This document shows, piece by piece, positions 15,284 to 22,303 of a stretch of DNA of 35,789 nucleotides; position 1 is the stretch's first letter; each line of letters begins with the position of its first letter. Location of the stretch: NCBI RefSeq assembly GCF_005889715.1, contig NZ_VCKW01000062.1, forward strand, positions 1 through 35,789, written 5' to 3'. This DNA comes from Actinomadura soli. GTDB lineage: Bacteria; Actinomycetota; Actinomycetes; Streptosporangiales; Streptosporangiaceae. The translations under genes were made by a program, and so were the position numbers. Under the pieces are notes generated by a model. It saw only the letters and a list, made by a program, of their open reading frames with translations. It ran no database searches and was not told the origin of the DNA.

Positions 15284-17386
15284 GTGCTGGGGCCGCTGCT
15301 GCCGCGGTCGTGTCCGACCCGGTTCTGGGGCCGGCACGCCGAGCGGGACCGGTTGCGGCAATGGTGTCGGGCACCGGGAGCCCTGGGGCTGCTCGTCCTG
15401 GAGGGGCCGGGCGGGTGCGGCCGGACACGGCTGGCATTACAGGCGGCCGACGAAGCCGCCGAGGACGGCTGGGCGGTCGGGTGGCTGGGCGAAGGCCAGG
15501 CCGCGGGCCTGGTCGACGCGGTCGCCGCGGCGCCCGGAGCGAAGGTGCTGACGCTGGTCGACGACGCCGACACCCGGAGCGATCTCTCGGGACTGCTGGA
15601 CGCGCTCGCCGGGTACCGGAGTGAAGCGCGACTGCGTGTGGTCCTGATCGCGCGGCAGGGCGGTGTGCTTCCCCGCGTCCTGAAGGAGCGGCTCACCGAG
15701 CGGCATGTGCGGCTGCTGACGGACGCCGCGGTGCTGGCGGTGCCGCCGCAGGGCGAGAGCTCCGACCTGATCCGCTGGCACGGCGAGGCGGCGCGGGCGT
15801 TCGCGACCGCGTGCGCGATGCCGGTGCCGCCGATCTCGGCCACGATCGCGCCGGTGCGCCCAGGGCGGCCGATGGCCGACGTCCTGGCCCAGGCCATGGT
15901 CGCGGTCCTGCGGCAGGCCGCACCTCGCAGCACCCCGGCGCCGCTGGACGAGGTGGCCAGGACGCTGTTCGAGCACGAGGCGCTCTGGTGGCGGGCCACC
16001 GCCGTCCAGGAGCGGTGGGCGCCCGGACCGGTCACCGACCTGCCGCTGACCCGGGTCATGGCCGCGCTCGCACTGTTCTCACCGGTCAGCGAGCAGGACG
16101 CGGTCGCGGTGCTGCGGCGCATCCCCGAGCTGGCCGACTCCCCCGCCGAACAGGTCGCCGCCCTGGGCCGGTGGGCTCGCGCCCTCTATCCGGCGGCGGG
16201 AGGATTCCGCATCGGGCCGGACCTGCTAGCGGACTGGTTCATCACCACAAGCCTCACCCACGGCGAACCCGAGCGCGAGTTCGCGCGCCACCTGCTGACC
16301 GGGCTGAGCGAGGACCAGGCGGTCCGGGTGCTGACCGTGCTGGCCCGCGCCGGCGAGCACCACCCGTCCGCGCACCTGCTGTTCACGCGCCTGCTGGACG
16401 GCGATCCGCGGCGGCTGGCCTCCCCCGCCGTCATCGCCGCCCTCGCCACCACACGTGATCGCGACCTCGACCAGGCCATCGCCACCGCACTCACCGAGGC
16501 CGACCCCGGCCCCGACGCCACCGCGCGGCTTCGCGGACTCGTCCCCGAGCACACCCTGCCCCGGACCGCCCTGGCCCTGGCCCGCCACCACCTCCTGCAC
16601 GTCCGCGTCAACGGCGACCTCGCCGACGTCGCCCGAGCCCTGATCGGCTTAGCGACCGCGTCGCACAGGCTCGGCCGGTACCCCGAGCAGCTCCACCTGG
16701 CGCGGGAGGCGGTGGGGCTGTGCCGGACGCTCGTGGCCGAAGACCCCGTCCACCGGGCGGCCCTCGCCCTCGCGCTCACCACCCACGCGTCCGGGATGGA
16801 GCGGCTCGGCCGCGACCGCGAAGCGTCGGAGGCGCTGCGGGAGGCGGTGGACCTCTACCGGGGCCTTGCGGCCGGCGAGCCCGCTCACCGCCCGGCCCTC
16901 GCCCGGGCCCTGATCAACATCGCCGTGGTGTGGGGTGGGCTCGGCCGGCGCGCCGAGCAGTTGCGGGCGGCCCGGGAGGCGGTGGAGCTGTACCGGGGGC
17001 TGGCGGGCGGCGACCCGTCCCATCGATTGGCGCTCGCCCGCGCCCTGATCAATCTCACGTCCGCGCTGGACGACTCCGGCCGGCACACCGAACAGGCCCA
17101 GGTGGCACGAGAGGCCGTGGAGCTGTACCGGGAACAGGCCGCCGGCAACCCCGCTCACCGCCTCTACCTCGCCCGCGCCCTCTACAACCTCACCGTCACC
17201 ATGGACCGGCTCGGCCGGCACGGCGACCAGGTCGAGGTGGCACGGGAGGCGGCCACCGTGTGGCGGCAGCTGGCCGCCGAGGACCCCGGCCGGTTCCACG
17301 ACCAGTACGTCGGCATCCGCAGGGGCCTCCGGCGGCTCCTGGCCCGGCGGAGCGACGAGGGCGACGCCCTGGCCTTCGACCTCTGA
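15284..17386 (+). CDS. NTPase-like protein with C-terminal tetratricopeptide repeats
   Basis: 700 aa from GTG 15284, which has GAGGGAAGG (15269-15277) 6 nt upstream; the frame also opens at GTG 15200 without such a site. FWGRHAERDRLRQW precedes a P-loop-like segment EGPGGCGRTRL (40-50), where Arg47 replaces the usual Walker A Lys. VLTLVDDAD is a Walker B-like strand, and VLIARQGG resembles sensor-1 of signalling STAND NTPases. From residue 474 there are four clear 45-aa repeats starting REAV[DEG]LYR...L.AG[DEN]P.HR.ALARALIN, plus a fifth partial one, i.e. long TPR hairpins; the DNA repeats with a 135-bp period. Likely a scaffold or signalling protein. Two TTA codons (residues 52 and 456). The substituted Lys makes ATP hydrolysis doubtful. 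Confidence 0.8.
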   Translation: MLGPLLPRSCPTRFWGRHAERDRLRQWCRAPGALGLLVLEGPGGCGRTRLALQAADEAAEDGWAVGWLGEGQAAGLVDAVAAAPGAKVLTLVDDADTRSDLSGLLDALAGYRSEARLRVVLIARQGGVLPRVLKERLTERHVRLLTDAAVLAVPPQGESSDLIRWHGEAARAFATACAMPVPPISATIAPVRPGRPMADVLAQAMVAVLRQAAPRSTPAPLDEVARTLFEHEALWWRATAVQERWAPGPVTDLPLTRVMAALALFSPVSEQDAVAVLRRIPELADSPAEQVAALGRWARALYPAAGGFRIGPDLLADWFITTSLTHGEPEREFARHLLTGLSEDQAVRVLTVLARAGEHHPSAHLLFTRLLDGDPRRLASPAVIAALATTRDRDLDQAIATALTEADPGPDATARLRGLVPEHTLPRTALALARHHLLHVRVNGDLADVARALIGLATASHRLGRYPEQLHLAREAVGLCRTLVAEDPVHRAALALALTTHASGMERLGRDREASEALREAVDLYRGLAAGEPAHRPALARALINIAVVWGGLGRRAEQLRAAREAVELYRGLAGGDPSHRLALARALINLTSALDDSGRHTEQAQVAREAVELYREQAAGNPAHRLYLARALYNLTVTMDRLGRHGDQVEVAREAATVWRQLAAEDPGRFHDQYVGIRRGLRRLLARRSDEGDALAFDL

Positions 17387-17400
17387 GCGTCCGCCCCTGA

Positions 17401-17430
17401 GCCGCCGGGCGCCGCGCCGGTCCCGGCGGC
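17401..17430. terminator. Possible hairpin after the NTPase-TPR gene
   Basis: GCCGCCGGG (17401-17409) and CCCGGCGGC (17422-17430) form a perfect 9-bp stem with a 12-nt loop, 14 bp after the stop codon. No T-tract. GC-rich stems arise by chance in DNA like this, so the call is weak. Confidence 0.35.
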
Positions 17431-17538
17431 GTTGGCGCCGAGGACCCGCGCCGGAGCACACGTCCGCGCGGCGATGAGTTCGGCGGCGCCGGCAGGTCTA
17501 CCTTCAGACCGGAACGATCCACCCATCGGGAGTGAGAC

Positions 17539-18183
17539 ATGGGTCTGATTCATATTGAGATGTTCGCGACCCTCGACCTGGTCGGGCAGGCGCCCGGCGC
17601 GCCGAACGAGGACCCCCTCGGGTTCTCGTTCGGCGGCTGGCAGGCGCCCCTGCTGGACGAGGTCGGCGGGGCGCAGGTCGGCGCCGCCTACGAGGGCACC
17701 GACGCCCTCCTGCTCGGCCGGCGGACGTATGAGATCTTCTCCGCCTTCTGGCCGCACCAGGAGGGCGGTCAGGACAACGAGATCGCCACGCTGTTCAACC
17801 GCGTCCCCAAGTACGTGGCCTCCCGCGGCAGGCCCGACCTGTCATGGGCCGGGTCCACGCAGCTCGGCCCGGATCTGGCGGGCGCGGTGCGCGAGATCCG
17901 TGACCGGCACGAGCACATCAAGGTCGTCGGGAGCCTGAACCTGGTGCAGACACTCCTGCGCGAGAAGCTCTTCGACCGCCTCGACCTGTGGGTGCACCCG
18001 ATCGTGCTCGGCGTCGGGAAGAAGGTGTTCGACGGCGGCGCGGTGCCCGCCAACCTCACGCTCCTCGAACCGCCGGTGGCCAGCCCGAGCGGCGTCGTGT
18101 ACCTGCGCTACGGGCTCGCCGACGGCACGCCCGGGACGGGGGACATGAGCGCGCCCGATCGCGGTGTCCAGCGCGACGGCTGA
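17539..18183 (+). CDS. Dihydrofolate reductase-family (RibD C-terminal-like) protein
   Basis: 214 aa. MGLIHIEMFATLDLVG, then DALLLGRRTYEIFSAFWP, NRVPKYVASRG, HIKVVGSLNLVQTLLREKLFDRLDLWVHPIVLGVGKKVF and LRYGL match the widespread single-domain DHFR-like reductases (YwjB/RibD-C type), which bind NADPH through the GRRTYE and GS.NLV..LL segments. Physiological substrate usually unknown. GGGAGTGAG lies before the ATG. Monocistronic, converging on the decayed zone downstream. Confidence 0.88.
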   Translation: MGLIHIEMFATLDLVGQAPGAPNEDPLGFSFGGWQAPLLDEVGGAQVGAAYEGTDALLLGRRTYEIFSAFWPHQEGGQDNEIATLFNRVPKYVASRGRPDLSWAGSTQLGPDLAGAVREIRDRHEHIKVVGSLNLVQTLLREKLFDRLDLWVHPIVLGVGKKVFDGGAVPANLTLLEPPVASPSGVVYLRYGLADGTPGTGDMSAPDRGVQRDG

Positions 18184-18275
18184 CCCGGGGTGGGCATGGC
18201 GTCACGGTGTCGGCGGTTCGAGGTCCGGCGCCGTGACGCCACCGGCCGGTCGGGGCGACGGGGGTTCGTCCATGA

Positions 18276-18757
18276 GGTCTCGCGGGCGCGGACGAGGGCC
18301 GTCAGCGTGGCGTTGACCGGGGCGTCCCGGCCTGCCTTGGCGGCCTCGCGGGGCACCGCGCCGTTGATGAACATGATCTCGCTGACGCGCCGGCCTCGTG
18401 GTCGAGGAGCGCGGACGGCTTGGCGGCCGGCATCTGGGCCCCGAAGTCGCGGACCATCTCGACGGGGTCCGGCACGGAGATGGCGACGTCGAGGGCGCGG
18501 GCGGTGTCCCATGCCTCGGTGGCCGCCGCGCGGCTGACCGGGCCCATGTGCTCGTCGTCCATCACTTCGCCGACCGTGAGCCCGGTCAGCGCGCATGGGG
18601 CGCTGTAGGCGACGTTGCAGATGAGCTTCTCCCACTGCATCGCGGCGATGTCGGACACCGCTCGGGCGTCGAATCCGCCCAGGCGCCAGGCCGCGGCGAC
18701 GTTCTCGACCTCGGCGTGGTCGAGGCCGCCGTAGCCGCCGAAACGGAGCGCGCGCAT
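18276..18757 (-). pseudogene. Remnant of a ketopantoate reductase-like (ApbA/PanE) gene
   Basis: The minus-strand frame from 18757 gives the C-terminal half only: FGGYGGLDHAEVENVAAAWR, IAAMQWEKLICNVAYSAPCA, LTGLTVGEVMDDEHMGPVSR and then AAKPSALLDHEAG. The N-terminal NADP-binding Rossmann half is absent. After DHEAG the frame breaks. The homologous continuation (SEIMFINGAVPREAAKAGRD, APVNATLTALVRARE) is in another frame, as expected from loss of one base near 18389 (GGCGCGTC for an expected GGCCGCGTC). It therefore has both a truncation and a frameshift. Intact relatives reduce 2-dehydropantoate or similar 2-keto acids. It abuts a LeuC remnant. Confidence 0.75.
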
Positions 18758-18783
18758 CGCGTTGTTACTTTGGGGGTGTCACC

Positions 18784-18951
18784 ATGGCGGTGGAGCAGCT
18801 CTTCGTCGGCCTCGCCTCCCCGACGGCGGAACGGGCCGGCGCCGGGGGACACCCGTGCCAGGGGCTGTACCACCGCCCGGCGGGCCGGACGCCGAAGACC
18901 GCACTGATCGCGACGCGCCGGCGCCTCCGGCGGTGCCGATCCGGGCGATGA
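18784..18951 (+). pseudogene. Possible VOC/glyoxalase-type 5' remnant
   Basis: Between the two minus-strand remnants, GGGGGTG precedes an ATG at 18784 by 5 nt. The first residues [11 protein letters not shown] resemble the start of actinomycete VOC-superfamily proteins. The remaining residues to the stop at 18951 (55 aa in total) do not resemble the family. Either a short leftover of a deleted gene or chance; only about ten residues support it. Confidence 0.2.
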
Positions 18952-19423
18952 TCGCGAGCGTCAGGTCCTTGGCGGTCGTGCCGGGACGCGGCGTCCCGCG
19001 CACGGTCACGGCCATGGTGCGCGGCCGGGGCATCCACAGCGTCTGGGTGGCCAGGACGTGCTCGACCTGGCTGGTCCCGATGCCGAACGCGATCGCGCCG
19101 AACGCGCCGAGCGTGGCGGTGTGGCTGTCGCCGCAGACGATCGTCATGCCCGGCTGGGTCAGGCCGAGCTCGGGGCCGATGACGTGCACGATGCCCTGCC
19201 CGGGCGAGCCGAGCGGATGGAGCTCGATGCCGGCGCCGCGGCAGTTGTCCCGCTGGATCCGCAGCTGCCGGGCGCTCAGGCCGTCCAGCAGGGACAGCCC
19301 CTCGAACGCCTGCGGCGAGGTGAGCTCGTGCAGCAGGTGCAGGTCGACGTAGAGGAGGTCGGCGTCGCCGCGCTCGACGACGTGGCGGTCCCAGACCTTG
19401 CCGGCGAGCGTGGTGGGGGTCAC
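18917..19423 (-). pseudogene. Remnant of a 3-isopropylmalate dehydratase large-subunit-like gene
   Basis: [77 protein letters not shown] and [15 protein letters not shown] clearly match the N-terminal part of LeuC/aconitase-family large subunits. Two lesions are visible. After QAFEGL the protein jumps to [12 protein letters not shown], so roughly 35-40 residues including the ATEDHN.PT active-site strand are missing in frame. Homology stops near residue 169 of a normal length of about 470, so the three Cys ligands of the [4Fe-4S] cluster are lost. It cannot be an active dehydratase. It follows the TetR gene on the same strand. Confidence 0.8.
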
Positions 19424-19471
19424 GGTTCCACTCCTTGGACAAGGTTGTGCGGCGGCGGCCCGGGCGGGCGG

Positions 19472-20113
19472 TCAGTCCTGGTCGGCGCGCCAGTAGATCG
19501 CCCGGTACCACATCTCGCCGAGCGTGCGGACGGCGTCCTCGTCGTCGATCTCGGCGTCCTCGCCCGCCCCGGCGAGGAGGTCGTAGCAGAACTGGTTGAG
19601 CATCGCGACGATGGCCCTCGCCGTGAGCTGCGGATCGGCGCCGGGGCAGTACCCCTCCCGCTGGGCGCGCCGGACGCCTTCGGCGATGCCCTGCACGGCG
19701 TCGTCGCACAGCTCCCGCCAGTGCCCCGCGAACTCCTCGTTGATCATGGCGAGCTGGAAGACGCCCACCATCTCGGCGAGCCGTTCGCGGTAGGTCTCCC
19801 AGTGTGCGCGCGCCGACTCCATGACGCGCTCGCGGTGCGGGACACCGTGCTTGTAGGCGACCACCGCCCGCGCCTTGGCCTCCTTGCGGAAGTCGTCCGC
19901 CCAGTGGGCGAGCAGGTCTTCCTTGGAGTCGTAGTAGTTGTAGAAGGAGGCGGGCGAGCGTCCGGCCTCCTGCGCTATGTCGGCGACCGTCATCGCGAGG
20001 AAGCCCTTGCGGGCGATGATCCGGCGGGCGGCCGCCTCGATCGCGGCGAGCGTCCTGCGCCCGCGCTGCGTCGGACGGGGGGTCTGATCCTTCTCCACAC
20101 CTGAACCTAACAT
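19472..20113 (-). CDS. TetR-family transcriptional regulator
   Basis: 213 aa. The N-terminal HTH reads TLAAIEAAARRIIARKGFLA, MTVADIAQEAGRSPASFYNY and YDSKEDLLAHWA, a textbook TetR DNA-binding domain. The C-terminal ligand domain is helical (MINEEFAGHWRELCDDAVQGIAEG). The ATG at 20113 has GGGAGA about 8 nt upstream; codon 2 is a rare TTA. A GTG at 20098 is an alternative. The start overlaps one copy of a duplicated operator-like motif, so it probably represses itself and the divergent PobA-like hydroxylase gene. Confidence 0.9.
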   Translation of the reverse strand: MLGSGVEKDQTPRPTQRGRRTLAAIEAAARRIIARKGFLAMTVADIAQEAGRSPASFYNYYDSKEDLLAHWADDFRKEAKARAVVAYKHGVPHRERVMESARAHWETYRERLAEMVGVFQLAMINEEFAGHWRELCDDAVQGIAEGVRRAQREGYCPGADPQLTARAIVAMLNQFCYDLLAGAGEDAEIDDEDAVRTLGEMWYRAIYWRADQD

Positions 20114-20119
20114 CGGGTT
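20104..20119 (-). promoter_or_regulatory. Putative TetR operator, copy 1
   Basis: On the minus strand this reads AACCCGATGTTAGGTT and overlaps the TetR start codon. It shares AACCnGATGTTAG with copy 2 at 20185. Together the copies suggest an ideal dyad AACCTGATGTTAGGTT with 5-bp arms AACCT/AGGTT. Confidence 0.5.
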
Positions 20120-20184
20120 TTCTCCCGCTGGAACACGCCGCGCTGGGCCGGACGGCCCGCCGGGCGCCGGTCATCCGAGATATG

Positions 20185-20200
20185 AACCTGATGTTAGCAT
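20185..20200 (+). promoter_or_regulatory. Putative TetR operator, copy 2
   Basis: Plus strand AACCTGATGTTAGCAT, also containing the small dyad TGATG-TTAG-CATCA (20189-20202). It lies 120-136 bp upstream of the hydroxylase start and 65 bp from copy 1, in opposite orientation, as expected for one regulator controlling divergent promoters. Confidence 0.45.
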
Positions 20201-20266
20201 CATCTGGTCACCGCTGACCCCGGCCGCCGGGGAACGGCGGCCTCATGTGGCCGCGGCGAGTCCCAT

Positions 20267-20305
20267 GCCGGTCGGGCCCGGTGCCTGTGCCGGTCAGGCC
20301 CGGTG
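20267..20305 (+). repeat. Tandem 17-bp direct repeat before the hydroxylase gene
   Basis: GCCGGTCGGGCCCGGTG (20267-20283) and GCCGGTCAGGCCCGGTG (20289-20305) differ at one base and are 22 bp apart start to start. They end 15 bp before the ATG at 20321. About two helical turns of spacing fits a regulator binding in tandem in the leader; chance duplication is possible. Confidence 0.4.
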
Positions 20306-20320
20306 GGGTACATCTCGACC

Positions 20321-21493
20321 ATGCGCGAGAGCACGCACGTCGTCGTCATCGGAGCCGGTCCGGCGGGACTGACCCTGGCCAACCTGCTCCGGTCGGCCGG
20401 CGTCGGCTGCGTGGTGCTGGAGCGGCAGAGCCGGTCCTATGTGGAGCGGCGGCAGCGGGCGGGCGTGCTCGACCACGCCAGCACGCGGGTCTTCGAGGAG
20501 TGGGGGCTCGCGGACGCCGTGCTGGCCGGCACGCCCGAGGACCGCGCGATCGAGATCCGCGTCGACGGGGAACCGCACGTCCTGGACTTGCGCGCGCTGT
20601 CGGGCGGCAGGACGGGCCGGGCCGTCCCGCAGCAGGTCATCGTCGCGCGCCTCATGGCCGCCTTCCAGGACGGCGGCGGCGACCTGCGATTCGACGCGGG
20701 CGAGGTGACCCCGCACGGTATCGACGGCGCCGGACCCACAGTGACCTACCGCGACCCGGCCGGCACCCTGCACGAGATCGCCTGTGACTACATCGCGGGA
20801 TGCGACGGCCACCACGGCGTCACCCGGGCCAGCGTGCCCGCGCAGGCCATGACGACCTACTCCTACGATCACGGCATCGGCTGGTTCACCGTCCTCGCCG
20901 ACGCCCCGCCGCCGCGCCTCCCGCTCTTCGCGATCAGTTCCCACGGCTTCGCCGCGCAGTTCCCGCGCGGGCCCGCGGCCTGCCGCCTCTACCTCGAATG
21001 CGCGCCGGACGACGTCCCGGACGACTGGAACGACGAGCGGATCTGGAAACAGGCACGGCTGCGCCTCGGCGACGACGCCCTGCCCGCCGGTCCGATCACC
21101 GAGAAGGGCGTCGTGGAGATGCGCAGCTTCGTCGCCGACCCGATGCGGTACGGGAGGCTCTTCCTCGTCGGGGACGCCGCGCACATCATCACCCCCATGG
21201 GCGGCAAGGGCATGAACCTCGCGATCGCCGACGCCGATGTGCTCGCCCGCGCGCTGCGCGCGGCCTTACACGACGGCGACGAGGAGCCGCTCGCCGCGTA
21301 CTCCGCCACCTGCCTCAGGAAGGTGTGGAACCAGCAGGAGTTCTCCCGCTGGCTGACCGAAATGATGCACGAGTCCGGGGACGCCGCACTCGCCGGGTCG
21401 TTCCGCCGCCAGCTGGCCAGGGCGCGCCTGGACCGGCTGTTCACGTCCGAACCCGCTGCCCGCGCGGTCGCTGACCTCCTGGCGGGCGGCTGA
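20321..21493 (+). CDS. FAD-dependent 4-hydroxybenzoate 3-monooxygenase-like hydroxylase
   Basis: 390 aa. VVVIGAGPAGLTLANLL (8-24) is the FAD Rossmann motif. ERRQRAGVLDHASTRVF corresponds to the PobA substrate/flavin region (RIRAGVLE...), IAGCDGHHGVTR is the DG motif, LFLVGDAAHIITPMGGKGMN then LAIADADVLARAL is the GD motif, and KVWNQQEFSRWLTEMMH matches the PobA C-terminal helix. PobA enzymes turn 4-hydroxybenzoate into protocatechuate with NAD(P)H and O2. Related para-hydroxylases act on other phenolic acids, so the exact substrate is uncertain. ATG 20321 is preferred to GTG 20303. A rare TTA is at codon 316. Divergent from the TetR gene. The remaining pathway genes in the window are mostly broken. 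Confidence 0.85.
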   Translation: MRESTHVVVIGAGPAGLTLANLLRSAGVGCVVLERQSRSYVERRQRAGVLDHASTRVFEEWGLADAVLAGTPEDRAIEIRVDGEPHVLDLRALSGGRTGRAVPQQVIVARLMAAFQDGGGDLRFDAGEVTPHGIDGAGPTVTYRDPAGTLHEIACDYIAGCDGHHGVTRASVPAQAMTTYSYDHGIGWFTVLADAPPPRLPLFAISSHGFAAQFPRGPAACRLYLECAPDDVPDDWNDERIWKQARLRLGDDALPAGPITEKGVVEMRSFVADPMRYGRLFLVGDAAHIITPMGGKGMNLAIADADVLARALRAALHDGDEEPLAAYSATCLRKVWNQQEFSRWLTEMMHESGDAALAGSFRRQLARARLDRLFTSEPAARAVADLLAGG

Positions 21494-21529
21494 CCTCGAC
21501 GCCCCTTGCCCGTGCCCGGGCCGCATTGC

Positions 21530-22303
21530 CTAAGCGTCGCGGTTGTGCAGGAACAGGGCGGCGGCCACGAGCGCCGCGGCGGCCCATCCGGCGGTCACGC
21601 CGAGACCTGCCCAGGGGCCGATGGGCAGGCCGCGGACGCCGGTGGTGGCCTGGACGGCGAGCCCCGCGCCGGGCCCGGCCCGCTGGACCAGCCGCTGCCA
21701 GTGCGGATCACCGATCACCTGGGCGAGGACGGGGAAGAGGTAGAGCAGTCCGAGGACGACCCCGATCCCTGTCGCGGAGTCCCGCAGGATGGTGGCGACG
21801 CCGAGGCTGAGCAGGGCGATGAGGGCCAGGTAGAGGATCGATCCGGCGGCCGCGCGCAGCGTCGGCCCGTCGGCGAGGGACAGGGCCGGGTGGCCGTGGG
21901 CGTCCGTGAAGCCGCGGGCGGGCAGGATGAGGCGTCCGGCCAGCAGCGACCCGAGGACCGCGACGGTCCCGGCCGCGACCACCACGCCGGTGAGCGTGAC
22001 GGCCTTGGCCGTGAGAGCGGTGACCCGGCGCGGCGTCGCCGTCAGGGTGGTGCGGATCATGCCCGTGCCGTACTCGCCGCCGATGACCAGGACGGCCAGG
22101 ACGGCGACCGGCGCCTGGCCGAGCTGGACGCCGATGAGGCTGAGCCTGGCCGTGTCGCCGCCGCAGCCCGCGGACCCGCACGTCACCACCGACGCCGTCG
22201 CGGCGCTCAGGGCCACCGTCGCCGCGATGGCGCCGAGCAGCAGCCACAGAGGCCCGGCGACGGTTCGCAGCTTCGTCCATTCCGCGTGCAGGGCCGCTGT
22301 CAC
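21530..22303 (-). CDS. ABC-2 type transporter permease (second)
   Basis: 257 aa, GTG start at 22303 with AGGAGGGA just upstream and a GTGA overlap with the previous permease gene. AALHAEWTKLRTVAGPLWLL opens with the amphipathic helix and first membrane segment. Further hydrophobic segments include PVAVLAVLVIGGEYGTGMIR (the conserved E-Y-x-x-G-x-I/L-R motif), VVVAAGTVAVLGSLLAG, ILYLALIALLSLGVATIL, GIGVVLGLLYLFPVLAQVI and a final segment ending FLHNRDA, giving about six spans. Works with the ATPase and the other permease encoded upstream. Substrate unknown. Confidence 0.88.
   Translation of the reverse strand: MTAALHAEWTKLRTVAGPLWLLLGAIAATVALSAATASVVTCGSAGCGGDTARLSLIGVQLGQAPVAVLAVLVIGGEYGTGMIRTTLTATPRRVTALTAKAVTLTGVVVAAGTVAVLGSLLAGRLILPARGFTDAHGHPALSLADGPTLRAAAGSILYLALIALLSLGVATILRDSATGIGVVLGLLYLFPVLAQVIGDPHWQRLVQRAGPGAGLAVQATTGVRGLPIGPWAGLGVTAGWAAAALVAAALFLHNRDA

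Noticed and set aside
16703..17300. 135-bp tandem DNA repeats, considered as a mobile or CRISPR-like repeat
   Set aside because: They encode the 45-residue TPR units in frame and diverge at silent positions; no spacers.
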